64,000 nt of DNA from LMUY01 sp965199095 (GTDB lineage: Bacteria; Pseudomonadota; Alphaproteobacteria; Acetobacterales; Acetobacteraceae): positions 372,001-436,000 of the forward strand of contig CBDAQM010000006.1 in NCBI GenBank assembly GCA_965199095.1, in the 5' to 3' direction. Under the pieces are notes generated by a model, which searched no databases, was not told the DNA's origin, and was given only the letters and a program-made list of their open reading frames with translations. Numbering within the stretch: the first letter of the stretch is position 1; each line of letters starts with the position of its first letter. The translations under genes and the position numbers were made by a program. Below, piece after piece: positions 17,403 to 26,005 of the stretch.

Positions 17403-18628
17403 TCCGACGGTGCGAGGGGGCAGCCCTCCTCGGAGAGCGGCTTCCAGGCCTGGTCGGCCGGCGTGGTCGCCACCAGCTTCTGCAGGTCCCACATGCCGTG
17501 GCTCTCCGCCGGGGTCTTCACCTGGTAGAGGAAGGATGGCAGCAGGCAGAGGCCGTCCTTGCGGATGCGGTTCTTGCCGAACGCCTCGTCATCGGTCGGC
17601 ATCGCCTTCATCTGCGCACAGACGGCCGCCCCGTCCCGCGCCTTGTCGACGCCCATCGCGGTCACAGCCTTCAGGTAATGCAGCGCGCTGGCGTAGCACC
17701 CGGCCTGGATCATGTTCGGCGGCTGCTTGGCGGGCATGATCGGCTGCACCGCCTTGGTCAAGGCGCGGGTGCCCTCATCGGCGTCCCAGTAGAAGGTGGA
17801 GCTCACGAACAAACCGCCGCCGATCTCCGTGCCGATGGCCTGCACATCGGTGATCTCCATCAGCAGGGCGGCGACCTTCATGCTTTGCATCAGGCCGAAC
17901 TCACTGGCCTGCTTGATGCAGTTGGACGTGTCGCTGCCCGCGTTGGCCAGGCCGATCACGTTGGCGCCGGAGGCCTGCGCCGCCAACAGGAAAGACGAGA
18001 AGTCGGTGGTTGCCGGGAAGGGATAGCGGCGTTCGCCCTCGATGGTGCTGCCCGACTCCTTGGCGAAGCGGATGGCGTCGCGCGCCAGTTGCTGGCCGAA
18101 CACGTAGTCGGCGGTGATGAAGAACCACTTGTTGCCGCCCAGCTTGCTGAGCTGCGACGCGGTGGATTTGGCCAGCATGTAGGTGTCGTAGGCCCAATGG
18201 ATGGTCACCGGGGTGCATTGCTCGCCGGTGAGGTCGCCGGTGCCGCCGCCATTGTTGATGTAGAGCTTGTTCTTCTCCTTCGCGACGGAGTTCACCGCCA
18301 GGGCGACGGAGGAGGTCGGCACATCCATCACCACGTCCACGCCGTCGCGGTCGAACCACTGGCGGGCGATGGCGGCGCCCACATCCGGCTTGTTCTGGTG
18401 GTCCGCGCCGATCACCTGCACGTCGAATCCGGTGCTGTTGAACTGCCGCACCGCCTGCTGCACGCACACGACGGAGCCCTGCCCGGTGGCGTCGCGGTAC
18501 GGGCCGGACATGTCGTTCAGCACGCCGATCTTGATCACCGGGCGCGCCTGAGCTCGGGCGAACCGCGGGAGCGCTGCGGCGGCCGAGCCAGCGGCGGTCG
18601 CGTTCAGCAGGGTGCGGCGTGTCAGCAT
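17399..18628 (-). CDS. ABC transporter substrate-binding protein, branched-chain amino acid type
   Basis: Periplasmic type I binding protein of 409 residues, Peripla_BP_6 family, which includes LivJ and aromatic or urea binding proteins. The N-terminus MLTRRTLLNATAAGSAAAALPRFARA is a twin-arginine-like signal. KIGVLNDMSGPYRDATG opens the mature protein and NGGGTGDLTGE lies near the ligand site. ATG 18628-18626 is preceded by GAGGAGACG. No permease or ATPase gene is adjacent, so this is an orphan component. The ligand cannot be read from the sequence. Confidence 0.88.
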   Translation of the reverse strand: MLTRRTLLNATAAGSAAAALPRFARAQARPVIKIGVLNDMSGPYRDATGQGSVVCVQQAVRQFNSTGFDVQVIGADHQNKPDVGAAIARQWFDRDGVDVVMDVPTSSVALAVNSVAKEKNKLYINNGGGTGDLTGEQCTPVTIHWAYDTYMLAKSTASQLSKLGGNKWFFITADYVFGQQLARDAIRFAKESGSTIEGERRYPFPATTDFSSFLLAAQASGANVIGLANAGSDTSNCIKQASEFGLMQSMKVAALLMEITDVQAIGTEIGGGLFVSSTFYWDADEGTRALTKAVQPIMPAKQPPNMIQAGCYASALHYLKAVTAMGVDKARDGAAVCAQMKAMPTDDEAFGKNRIRKDGLCLLPSFLYQVKTPAESHGMWDLQKLVATTPADQAWKPLSEEGCPLAPSE

Positions 18629-19058
18629 GGTCGTCTCCTCTGTGTTCTTGCAGCCGATAGTAGCAGAGTGCCGAGCCTGGGCGACACGACGGCTGCTGCT
18701 GAGGTCGGGTTTTGGTGGATAGCGGCCATTCACTCTGAGTTGCTATTCGACCCCCGTAGGGTGGGACGCGCTATGGCGTCCCACCGGGTTGGCTTGGGGT
18801 GTCGTTGGTGGGACGCCAAAGCGCCTCCCACCCTGTACTCTGTGGCGGTAATCTTTGGCACCTGCTGCCCGCATGAGAAAACCTCATGGGGGCTACGCTT
18901 GCTGCCGCTGGTGGTGGGAAGCGGATAGGCCGGTTTGGGTGGGCAAGTGGCATAGCGGCCGTAAGCAGGGGCGTCGGCTTTTATCGAGACAGCTCGGCCT
19001 AATGCCGAGAACGGCAGAGTTTGGTGGAAAGCGGTCATTCTGCTTGATACGGTTTGGC
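18629..19058. repeat. Repeat-filled intergenic region with tandem palindromes
   Basis: No gene is supported in these 430 bases. Two palindromes share the arm GGTGGGACGC: 18760-18785 (loop GCTATG) and 18807-18832 (loop CAAA, one unpaired base). A degenerate direct repeat with core TTTGGTGGA(T/A)AGCGG(C/T)CATTC occurs at 18708-18731 and 19019-19040, with a weaker trace near 18933-18962. This is REP-like sequence, and the AT content and absence of frames suggest decayed DNA. The palindromes could terminate transcription of the divergent binding-protein gene's region. Confidence 0.65.
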
Positions 19059-19748
19059 ATGGCAGTCGAAATCGCCTTCTTCAACGCTTCTGGGCTGCTG
19101 TCACCGGCACTGGAAGCTGACGTCCGAGCCGGTATCAGCGACGCGATATCTGCACTCGGACGCTATGTCGATCTGGGCGACATCGGAATTGCCGTTCACC
19201 TCTCTGAGCTCGTGGGGCGAGAGACTGGCTTGGGTGGCTACGCCTACGGCCCCGACAGTTGCGCAATCTATGTGGATCACGGATGCGAGGCGCTTTGCCA
19301 GAACACCCGGGCTAATGCGGCGGCAATCACGGTACACGAGCTGCATCATGTCTTGCGTATGCGCCAACGTCCGTGGCCTCGTTTCGCCGAGACGTGCGCA
19401 GGAGAAATATTGGCGCTCGAAGGGCTGGCGACACATTGCGAGATGTTCATGGGCTACCCCGAACCACAAACCGTATACGCCACGTCCGAAGCGCTCACCC
19501 TGGAATGTCTGGCGACGATCGCGCCTGTGGTCGGCGACCCTGGCACAAATTGGGGCTGGATTTACGGCCTCAACGGATTTCCCGAGCGGGTCTACAAGGC
19601 CGTTTACCCGATGGGGCACTCCGTTGTGGGCGCTTACCTCGCACGGACTGCCCGCACGCCAATTACAGCCCTAGGGGTGCCGTGGGAGGATATCTGGCGA
19701 GAGGCGTCAGACCTTGTGCAGGCAGGAAACGCCCTCCCCCACCCTTGA
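19059..19748 (+). CDS. DUF2268-like putative zinc metallopeptidase
   Basis: A 229-residue soluble protein with HELHH at residues 93-97 (an HExxH zinc site) and a Glu-rich helix EILALEGLATHCE about 20 residues later that could supply the third ligand. The order, with GWIYG and YPMGHSVVGAYLA near the C-terminus, matches the DUF2268 family of predicted Zn-dependent proteases found in bacilli and some proteobacteria. No signal peptide is seen. ATG 19059 begins the homology; the frame upstream to 18855 crosses repeats. It stands alone between repeats and lepA, with codon usage less GC-biased than its neighbours, so horizontal acquisition is possible. Confidence 0.65.
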   Translation: MAVEIAFFNASGLLSPALEADVRAGISDAISALGRYVDLGDIGIAVHLSELVGRETGLGGYAYGPDSCAIYVDHGCEALCQNTRANAAAITVHELHHVLRMRQRPWPRFAETCAGEILALEGLATHCEMFMGYPEPQTVYATSEALTLECLATIAPVVGDPGTNWGWIYGLNGFPERVYKAVYPMGHSVVGAYLARTARTPITALGVPWEDIWREASDLVQAGNALPHP

Positions 19749-19839
19749 GCCTGTAGTCCGCTTAGGGTCTTAAGGCGACATGTGAGCCGGCGCGTCACCC
19801 TCCGCTGACACGGGCGTGGATTGAGCCTATTTGAGCGGC

Positions 19840-21645
19840 ATGACCGACACTCCGCTCGCCCGTATCCGCAACTTTTCGATCATCGCCCATATCGACCACG
19901 GCAAGTCCACCCTGGCCGACCGCCTGATCCAGGCCTGCGGCGGACTGACGGCGCGGGAGATGACGGCCCAGGTGCTCGACAACATGGAGCTGGAGAAGGA
20001 GCGCGGCATCACCATTAAGGCGCAGACGGTGCGGCTGGCCTATAAGGCGAAGGACGGGCTGGTCTACGAGCTGAACCTGATGGACACGCCGGGTCACGTG
20101 GACTTCGCCTATGAGGTGAGCCGGTCGCTCGCCGCCTGCGAGGGCAGCCTGCTGGTGGTGGACGCGTCCCAGGGGGTGGAGGCGCAGACGCTCGCCAACG
20201 TCTACCAGGCGATGGACGCGAACCACGAGATCGTGCCCGTGCTGAACAAGATCGACCTGCCGGCCGCCGAGCCCGACCGGGTCAAGCAGCAGATCGAGGA
20301 CGTGATCGGCCTGCCGGCAGACGACGCCGTAATGATCAGCGCCAAGACCGGGCTGAATATCGAGGGCGTGCTGGAGGCGCTGGTCACCCGCCTGCCCCCG
20401 CCCACCGGCGATGCATCCAAGCCGCTGACGGCGCTGCTGGTGGATAGCTGGTACGACCAGTATCTGGGCGTCGTGATCCTGGTGCGGGTGCGCGACGGGC
20501 GGCTGAAGCGCGGCATGAAGATCCGCATGATGTCCAACGGCGCCGCCCACTTGGTCGAGCAATGCGGCGTGTTCACGCCGAAAATGATCGCGACGGACGA
20601 CCTTGGGCCGGGCGAAATGGGCTACATCACCGCCGCCATCAAGACGGTCGCCGATTGCAACGTCGGCGACACGCTGACGGACGACCGCAACCCGGCGCCC
20701 TTGGCGCTGCCGGGCTTCAAGCCGTCCATCCCAGTGGTCTGGTGCGGCCTGTTCCCGGTCGACGCCGACGATTTCGAGAAGCTGCGCGACAGCCTGGGCA
20801 AGCTGCGGCTGAACGACGCGAGCTTCCATTACGAGGCGGAGACCTCGGCCGCGTTGGGCTTCGGCTATCGCTGCGGCTTCCTGGGACTGCTGCACCTGGA
20901 GATCATCCAGGAGCGGCTGTCCCGCGAGTTCGACCTGGACCTGATCGCGACCGCGCCCTCCGTCGTCTACCACATCTACCGCAATGACGGGTCCATGGAA
21001 CCGCTGCACAACCCGGCGGACATGCCCGACCCCACCTACATCCACCACATGGAGGAGCCGTGGATCAAGGCCACCATCATGGTGCCGGACGACTACCTCG
21101 GCGCCGTGCTGACGCTGTGCAACGAGCGGCGGGGCCAGCAATCCGACCTGACCTATGTCGGCAACCGCGCCATGGCGGTGTACCGGCTGCCGTTGAACGA
21201 GGTGGTATTCGACTTCTACGACCGGCTGAAATCGATCAGCCGAGGCTACGCCAGCTTCGACTACGCGATGGAGGATTACCAGGAGAGCGACCTGGTGCGC
21301 ATCTCCATCCTGGTCAACCAGGACCCGGTGGACGCGCTGAGCTTCATCGCGCATCGCAGCGCCGCGGAAAGCCGGGGCCGCGCCATCTGCGCCAAGCTGA
21401 AGGATCTGATCCCGCGGCAATTGTTCAAGATCGCGATCCAGGCGGCGATTGGCGGCCGGGTGATCGCGCGCGAGACGATCGGCGCGTTGAGCAAGGACGT
21501 GACGGCCAAATGCTACGGCGGCGACATCAGCCGCAAGCGCAAGCTGCTGGAGAAGCAGAAGGAGGGCAAGAAGCGGATGCGGCAGTTCGGCAAGGTGGAA
21601 ATCCCGCAAAGCGCCTTCCTGGCCGCGCTGAAGATGGACGCGTGA
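19840..21645 (+). CDS. lepA: Elongation factor 4 (LepA), ribosome back-translocase GTPase
   Basis: Translation GTPase that acts on stalled or mispositioned ribosomes. The 601-residue protein has G1 AHIDHGKST, G2 RGITIKAQTV, G3 DTPGHVDF and G4 NKIDLP, then domain 2 and the LepA-specific C-terminal domain ending KKRMRQFGKVEIPQ. ATG 19840 gives the canonical MTDTPLARIRNFSIIAHID start; the TTG at 19831 upstream adds three residues only. It is monocistronic, followed by a tRNA gene. Confidence 0.98.
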   Translation: MTDTPLARIRNFSIIAHIDHGKSTLADRLIQACGGLTAREMTAQVLDNMELEKERGITIKAQTVRLAYKAKDGLVYELNLMDTPGHVDFAYEVSRSLAACEGSLLVVDASQGVEAQTLANVYQAMDANHEIVPVLNKIDLPAAEPDRVKQQIEDVIGLPADDAVMISAKTGLNIEGVLEALVTRLPPPTGDASKPLTALLVDSWYDQYLGVVILVRVRDGRLKRGMKIRMMSNGAAHLVEQCGVFTPKMIATDDLGPGEMGYITAAIKTVADCNVGDTLTDDRNPAPLALPGFKPSIPVVWCGLFPVDADDFEKLRDSLGKLRLNDASFHYEAETSAALGFGYRCGFLGLLHLEIIQERLSREFDLDLIATAPSVVYHIYRNDGSMEPLHNPADMPDPTYIHHMEEPWIKATIMVPDDYLGAVLTLCNERRGQQSDLTYVGNRAMAVYRLPLNEVVFDFYDRLKSISRGYASFDYAMEDYQESDLVRISILVNQDPVDALSFIAHRSAAESRGRAICAKLKDLIPRQLFKIAIQAAIGGRVIARETIGALSKDVTAKCYGGDISRKRKLLEKQKEGKKRMRQFGKVEIPQSAFLAALKMDA

Positions 21646-21693
21646 CGCCCGGATAGACGGCTCCTGGCGTGGTTGCTATGACACGGCGGCGCG

Positions 21694-21783
21694 GGACAGG
21701 TGGCCGAGCGGCTTAAGGCGCACGCTTGGAAAGCGTGTGTGCGTTAACGCGTACCGTGGGTTCGAATCCCACCCTGTCCGCCA
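21694..21783 (+). tRNA. tRNA-Ser (anticodon GGA)
   Basis: Ninety bases including encoded CCA. Acceptor stem GGACAGG pairs with CCTGTCC (21773-21779), discriminator G. Anticodon stem CACGC/GCGTG encloses TTGGAAA with GGA at 21728-21730. A long variable arm (GTGTGCGTTAACGCGTACC region) and the T-loop GGTTCGAATCC confirm a class II tRNA reading UCC/UCU serine codons. tRNA-Ser genes are common integration sites, but no integrase is near and I see no second copy of its 3' end. Confidence 0.97.
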
Positions 21784-21873
21784 AGCGAGAGCAGTTTCAG
21801 GCAGGCCGGAACCGTTTGGCTGATAAAGCCGCTCGCCAAAGCATAGGTGGAGCGCCCTTAAAGCCGCTCTATT

Positions 21874-23022
21874 TCATAGCAAGCTGCGCTTTCCCAGCGC
21901 CTTCAGGCGTTCGATGAACTTGGCCTTTTGGCCATGGCGCTCTTGCAAGGCGCGAAGTCGGCGATGGAAGTCCTCCCCTGCGCCCTTTTCCTCGGCGATC
22001 GCCTGCAGATCGAGGAGCAGCGCGACCGCCTTGTCGTAGCCGGCCGCGTTGCGCCGTTCGACTTCGGCTTCAACCTCGCGCCAGACGCTTTCTCCCCGCC
22101 GGGCTATCGTCAACTGCCGAGCCTGACGGGCCCTGTCTGCCTCCTGCACGCGCCGCTTCTGCTCCGCGGCGAGTTTCTCGGCGGCGGCCTGCTGGCGGCT
22201 GAGACGTATGGCGTTGGCACGCGCGCGCAATTCGGCGACCGTCCGGGCGACGACCGGCGCGGCGCAGGATTCGGCCGCCATTTGGTCTCTCACCTTGGCG
22301 CGCAGTTCAGCGGCCACGTGCGGGTCGCCGTCCAACAACCGCGACAGCATGGCCGTCTTCTCCGCGTCGGGCATTGCCGAAATGATCCCCCGGACCGCGT
22401 CGGCGGACAGGGCGGTTGCCGGGGGAAGCGCGGGGCGTTCGGCCGCGGCTTGGACAAGGTCGGGGTCAATGCCGAAGAAGTCAGCGAGGGCTTGCAACGT
22501 CGCCGACAATGGTCCGATACCGGGCATGGGTTCAGGCTCGTCCGCCTCAAAAACATCAGCCTCCACCGCCGTCAACCAGAGGAGGTAGAAAAGTCTCAGG
22601 TCTCCGCCAAGCAGTTCGGCGCGCAACGGGCTGAGGGCGGCGAGCCAACCCGAGCCGTCATCGGCATCCTCGAACTCCAAATCGTCGCGGCTGATATCCA
22701 AGATGAGGTTTTCGCCTGAGTCAGCCAAAGAGGCGCAATCGACTTCGCCGAGAAAGTCGTCGAGCCGATCACGATCAATGAGCCGCTTCGGCAGCCGGAT
22801 CATCAACCGGCGCGTGCCCCAGTTGGCCAAATAGAGATGGAGATCAAACCAGCGCTCCATGAGCCTGGCTGGGTCGCCCTTGAAGTCGCCCCATTCATAT
22901 GAATTTGTGAAACTGGTGGCGGTGACCCGGGCCCTCGTCGATAACGCCCGAAGCTCCTGGCGATCCTCGTCGCTCAGCGGGCGATCGATCGTCTGGAATT
23001 CATAATACTGGTATTCGCTCAT
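21874..23022 (-). CDS. Uncharacterised 382-residue protein
   Basis: Function not known to me. The protein is acidic and soluble. An N-terminal part (MSEYQYYEFQTIDRPLSDE, then a region with SYEWGDFKGDPARLMERWFDLHLYLANWGTRRLMIRLP) looks conserved and globular. The C-terminal third is charged and alpha-helical with a strong coiled-coil character (REAEKLAAEQKRR-like, here AAAEKLAAEQKRRVQEADRARQ) and ends in a basic helix. ATG 23022 is the only plausible start. It lies between tRNA-Ser and a dispersed palindromic repeat, alone and convergent with lepA, a setting often occupied by transferred genes. Confidence 0.75.
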   Translation of the reverse strand: MSEYQYYEFQTIDRPLSDEDRQELRALSTRARVTATSFTNSYEWGDFKGDPARLMERWFDLHLYLANWGTRRLMIRLPKRLIDRDRLDDFLGEVDCASLADSGENLILDISRDDLEFEDADDGSGWLAALSPLRAELLGGDLRLFYLLWLTAVEADVFEADEPEPMPGIGPLSATLQALADFFGIDPDLVQAAAERPALPPATALSADAVRGIISAMPDAEKTAMLSRLLDGDPHVAAELRAKVRDQMAAESCAAPVVARTVAELRARANAIRLSRQQAAAEKLAAEQKRRVQEADRARQARQLTIARRGESVWREVEAEVERRNAAGYDKAVALLLDLQAIAEEKGAGEDFHRRLRALQERHGQKAKFIERLKALGKRSLL

Positions 23023-23037
23023 GACTTCGCGCCGTGA

Positions 23038-23153
23038 CTTAGGGCTTGTTCGACATTAATCGAATCGATTGCGGCGTCGAACAAGCCCTAAGCCTTTGTT
23101 TTGACCGGCAGCTTTGTCGGCGTGCCGACGCACTAATTTGCCGACGCTGCCTA
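23038..23153. repeat. Dispersed palindromic repeat, copy 1 (intact)
   Basis: Two nested inverted repeats. AGGGCTTGTTCGAC at 23041-23054 pairs with GTCGAACAAGCCCT (23076-23089), a perfect 14-bp arm. Next, GGCAGC-TTT-GTCGGC pairs with GCCGAC-GCTGCC up to 23151, with an inner GTCGGC/GCCGAC hairpin. The same sequence recurs at 39964-40236 with about 85-90% identity by eye over the shared 90 bases, where an insertion splits it. Here it lies between the start of the 382-residue protein gene and the end of the flavin monooxygenase gene. Confidence 0.8.
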
Positions 23154-23230
23154 ACTGGGTCGATGATGCCAAAAATCCGCGCGTGCGGGTGCTCGGGTCA
23201 GGCCGATGCAATATCTTGTCGATGCGGCGC

Positions 23231-24574
23231 CTACTCGGCAGCCCTGCGTTGCGCGAAGAAGCGGTTTTCCGGCCGCGGCAGGCCAAGGTTCTCGCGCAAA
23301 GTCTTGCCCTCGTATTCCGTGCGGAACAAACCGCGGCGTTGCAGTTCGGGCACGACCTTGTCCACGAAGTCTTCCAGCCCGGCGGGCAGGAACGGGAACA
23401 TAACGTTGAAGCCGTCGCAGGCCTCCGTCACCAGCCATTCCTCCATCTGGTCCGCGATGGTCGCTGGCGTGCCCACCATCGTCAGCCCGCCATAGCCGGC
23501 GCCGCGCTGCGCCAGTTGCCGCACCGTCAAACCCTCGCGCGCCGCAAGGTCGATGGCAGCCTGGCGGCCGCTGCGGCCGGCATTGGTTTCAGGGATGGGC
23601 GGCAGCGGCGCATCCAGGGCGAATTTCGACGCGTCAGTGCCCAGCCGCATGGACAGGTTCGGCAGGGCGCTGTCGATATGCACCAGGCTGTCCAGGGTGG
23701 CGTGCTTGGCCTGTGCCTCCGCCACCGTGTCTCCAACGATCACCAACACGCCGGGCAGCACTTTGAGGTGGTCCGGGTTGCGGCCGATCCGGCGCATGCG
23801 GCCTTTCACGTCGGCGTAGAGGCTGCGGCCATCCTCGATCCGGATGGCGCTGGCGAAGATCACCTCGGCCGTCTCGGCTGCGACCTGCCGCCCGGCCTCG
23901 GACGCGCCGGCCTGCACCACCACCGGCCATCCCTGCGGCGCCCTGGCGATGTTCAGCGGGCCGCGCACGGAGAAATACGGGCCTTTGTGGTTCAGCACGT
24001 GCATCTTCGCCGGGTCGAAGAACACGCCGGACTCGACGTCCTGGACAAGGGCGTCGTCCGCCCAGCTATCCCACAACCCGGTCACCACATCGTAGAACTC
24101 GCGGGCCCGGCGATAGCGCTCGTCATGCTCCATCTGGTCGTCCATGCCGAAATTCAGCGCAGCGTCCGGATTGGCGGTGGTGACGAGGTTCCACCCTGCC
24201 CTGCCCCCGCTGAGATGGTCGAGCGAGGCAAACTTGCGGGCGATGATGTACGGCTGCTCGAACGTGGTGGACGCGGTGGCGACCAGCCCCAGCCGCTCCG
24301 TCACCACCGCCAAGGCCGGCAGCAGCGTCAGCGGGTCGAACGAGGTGACGGTGGCGCTGCGCTTCAGCGCGTCCATCGACATGTTCAGCACGGCCAGGTG
24401 GTCGGCCATGAAGAATGCGTCGAACTTGCCGCGTTCCAGCGTCTGCGCGAAGTATTTCAGGTGCGCGAAGTTGAAGTTTGCATCCGGCCAGCCGCCGGGA
24501 TAGCGCCACCATGCCGTGTGGATGCTGACAGGCCGCATGAACGCACCCAGGCGGAGCTGGCGGGGCTGGGTCAT
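23231..24574 (-). CDS. Flavin-dependent monooxygenase, NtaA/SnaA/DszA family
   Basis: Luciferase-like (LLM class) FMNH2-dependent monooxygenase of 447 residues. Relatives oxidise nitrilotriacetate, EDTA, dibenzothiophene sulfone or alkanesulfonates and need a partner flavin reductase. The sequence shows family hallmarks: FMADHLAVLN near residue 60, ASTTFEQPYIIARKFASLDHLSGGRAGWNLVTT (residues 105-135), PQGWPVVVQAGASEAGR, and YGGLTMVGTPATIADQMEEW. ATG 24574-24572 (MTQPRQL) begins the conserved part. No flavin reductase gene is beside it. Substrate cannot be predicted. Confidence 0.88.
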   Translation of the reverse strand: MTQPRQLRLGAFMRPVSIHTAWWRYPGGWPDANFNFAHLKYFAQTLERGKFDAFFMADHLAVLNMSMDALKRSATVTSFDPLTLLPALAVVTERLGLVATASTTFEQPYIIARKFASLDHLSGGRAGWNLVTTANPDAALNFGMDDQMEHDERYRRAREFYDVVTGLWDSWADDALVQDVESGVFFDPAKMHVLNHKGPYFSVRGPLNIARAPQGWPVVVQAGASEAGRQVAAETAEVIFASAIRIEDGRSLYADVKGRMRRIGRNPDHLKVLPGVLVIVGDTVAEAQAKHATLDSLVHIDSALPNLSMRLGTDASKFALDAPLPPIPETNAGRSGRQAAIDLAAREGLTVRQLAQRGAGYGGLTMVGTPATIADQMEEWLVTEACDGFNVMFPFLPAGLEDFVDKVVPELQRRGLFRTEYEGKTLRENLGLPRPENRFFAQRRAAE

Positions 24575-24727
24575 GGTCTGGCTGTCCTCATCTGTCGACG
24601 TCCGGAGATTGGAAGGCGGTGAGGCGATGTCAAACACTCGCGACGAATGTCGCCGACGCAGCAGCAAGCCGCCGACACGCTGTTCCGCCAGCAGGCAACC
24701 GCCAGCAACAGCCAGCGGCGGAAACGG

Positions 24728-26005
24728 TCAGAATCGACCGGGCCGGTACGGCGCCGGGTCGATGACCGGCGGTTGGCCGGCCACCAAATCCGCAACCAGA
24801 CGCCCGGTCAGCGGCCCGGCTGCCAGTCCGATATGGCCGTGCCCGAACGCATGCACGACGTCCGCGCAGCCGCTGGCCGGGCCGATGACGGGCAGGCCAT
24901 CGGCGATGGAGGGGCGATGGCCCATCCAGGTCGTGATCCGCTCCGGTGGGAGGTCGCGCGGCAATCCTGGATAGGTGCGCAGTGCGTAGTCCCGCAGGAT
25001 CTCGGCCCGGCGCCAGTCGGGCGCGGCATCAAGCCCGGCGAGTTCGATCTGTCCCGCGATCCGCAGCGCCCCGGCGGTGACGGTGTTGGCCATCTTGCCG
25101 TCGCTGGGCATGACGGGGTGGCGCGGCGCTGCCTCAGGCGCGGCGATCGCAACGTGGTAGCCGCGCTCGGTCTCCAGCGGCACCGTGTCACCCAACGCGG
25201 CGGCCAATACGGCGGACCGGGCGCCGGCGGCGATCACCGCCCGGTCGGCCGGGATGTCCCCGCCGTCGGTCCGGACCGCACGCAGCCGCCCGGCCTCCAC
25301 CCGCCATCCCGCCGCCGTGCCGCGGACGCGCTGCAACCCCAAGCTCTCGGCATAGGCGGCCAAGGCCGCGACATAGGCGCCGGGGTCGAGGCAGTGCGCT
25401 CCCTCCTCCACCAGCACGCCGAAGGTGTAGCGGCGGTCAAGCGAGGGTTCCTGCTGGCGGATTTCGTCGGCATCAAGCTCGATCCAGCGGACGCCGTTCT
25501 CGCGGCGCAGACGCCAGGCCAATGCCTCGGCGGCGAAATCCGCGCGGGACGGGAAGACGTAGAGCAGGCCCTGCCGCGCGACGAGGTCCGGCACCCCGGC
25601 TTCCTCCGCCAGGCGGCGGTGGCGCTCCGGTGCGTCGCCGATCAACGGGCGGAGGGCGCGGGCGGTGGCTTCAACCCGCGCCACAGTCGCGCCAGCGCGC
25701 AGGTAGCGCATCAGCCAGGGAACCAGCCGCGGGAAATAGCGCCATCGTATCGCCAAAGGGCCGAGCGGGTCGGCGAGGTAGCCGGGCACCTTGCGCCACG
25801 CCCCCGGCAGGGAGGTCGGCACGACGGAGGCCGGGCTCAGCCACGCGCCATTGCCGAAGCTGGCCTGGTGCCGGCCGCCGGGCTCCTCCGGCTCCAGCAA
25901 GGTCACGGCGTGGCCGTCGCGCAGCAACTCGACCGCGCAGCAGACGCCGATGATGCCGCCGCCGATGACGACGACGGTGAGCGGAACCGCCGTATCCCTC
26001 GTCAG
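24728..26005 (-). CDS. DadA-type FAD-dependent D-amino acid dehydrogenase, start codon uncertain
   Basis: FAD oxidoreductase of the DAO family, about 425 residues. The GxGxxG dinucleotide site VVVIGGGIIGVC, the acidic end of the second strand LLEPE, the HQASFGNGAWLSPAS segment and the C-terminal GHGHIGLAAGPLTGRL are all there, so the protein looks functional. The best ordinary start, TTG 25927, would remove the FAD loop. In frame upstream, the only start-like codon is CTG 26005-26003, which overlaps the stop of the CoxM gene as CTGA; the next candidates lie far inside that gene. I therefore give CTG as the probable start by coupling; a sequencing error or damage is the alternative. Confidence 0.75.
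   Translation of the reverse strand: MTRDTAVPLTVVVIGGGIIGVCCAVELLRDGHAVTLLEPEEPGGRHQASFGNGAWLSPASVVPTSLPGAWRKVPGYLADPLGPLAIRWRYFPRLVPWLMRYLRAGATVARVEATARALRPLIGDAPERHRRLAEEAGVPDLVARQGLLYVFPSRADFAAEALAWRLRRENGVRWIELDADEIRQQEPSLDRRYTFGVLVEEGAHCLDPGAYVAALAAYAESLGLQRVRGTAAGWRVEAGRLRAVRTDGGDIPADRAVIAAGARSAVLAAALGDTVPLETERGYHVAIAAPEAAPRHPVMPSDGKMANTVTAGALRIAGQIELAGLDAAPDWRRAEILRDYALRTYPGLPRDLPPERITTWMGHRPSIADGLPVIGPASGCADVVHAFGHGHIGLAAGPLTGRLVADLVAGQPPVIDPAPYRPGRF

Noticed and set aside
21694..23153. Integrative element at tRNA-Ser
   Set aside because: No integrase, no duplicated tRNA 3' end (attL/attR) and only one cargo-like gene, so an island cannot be supported.
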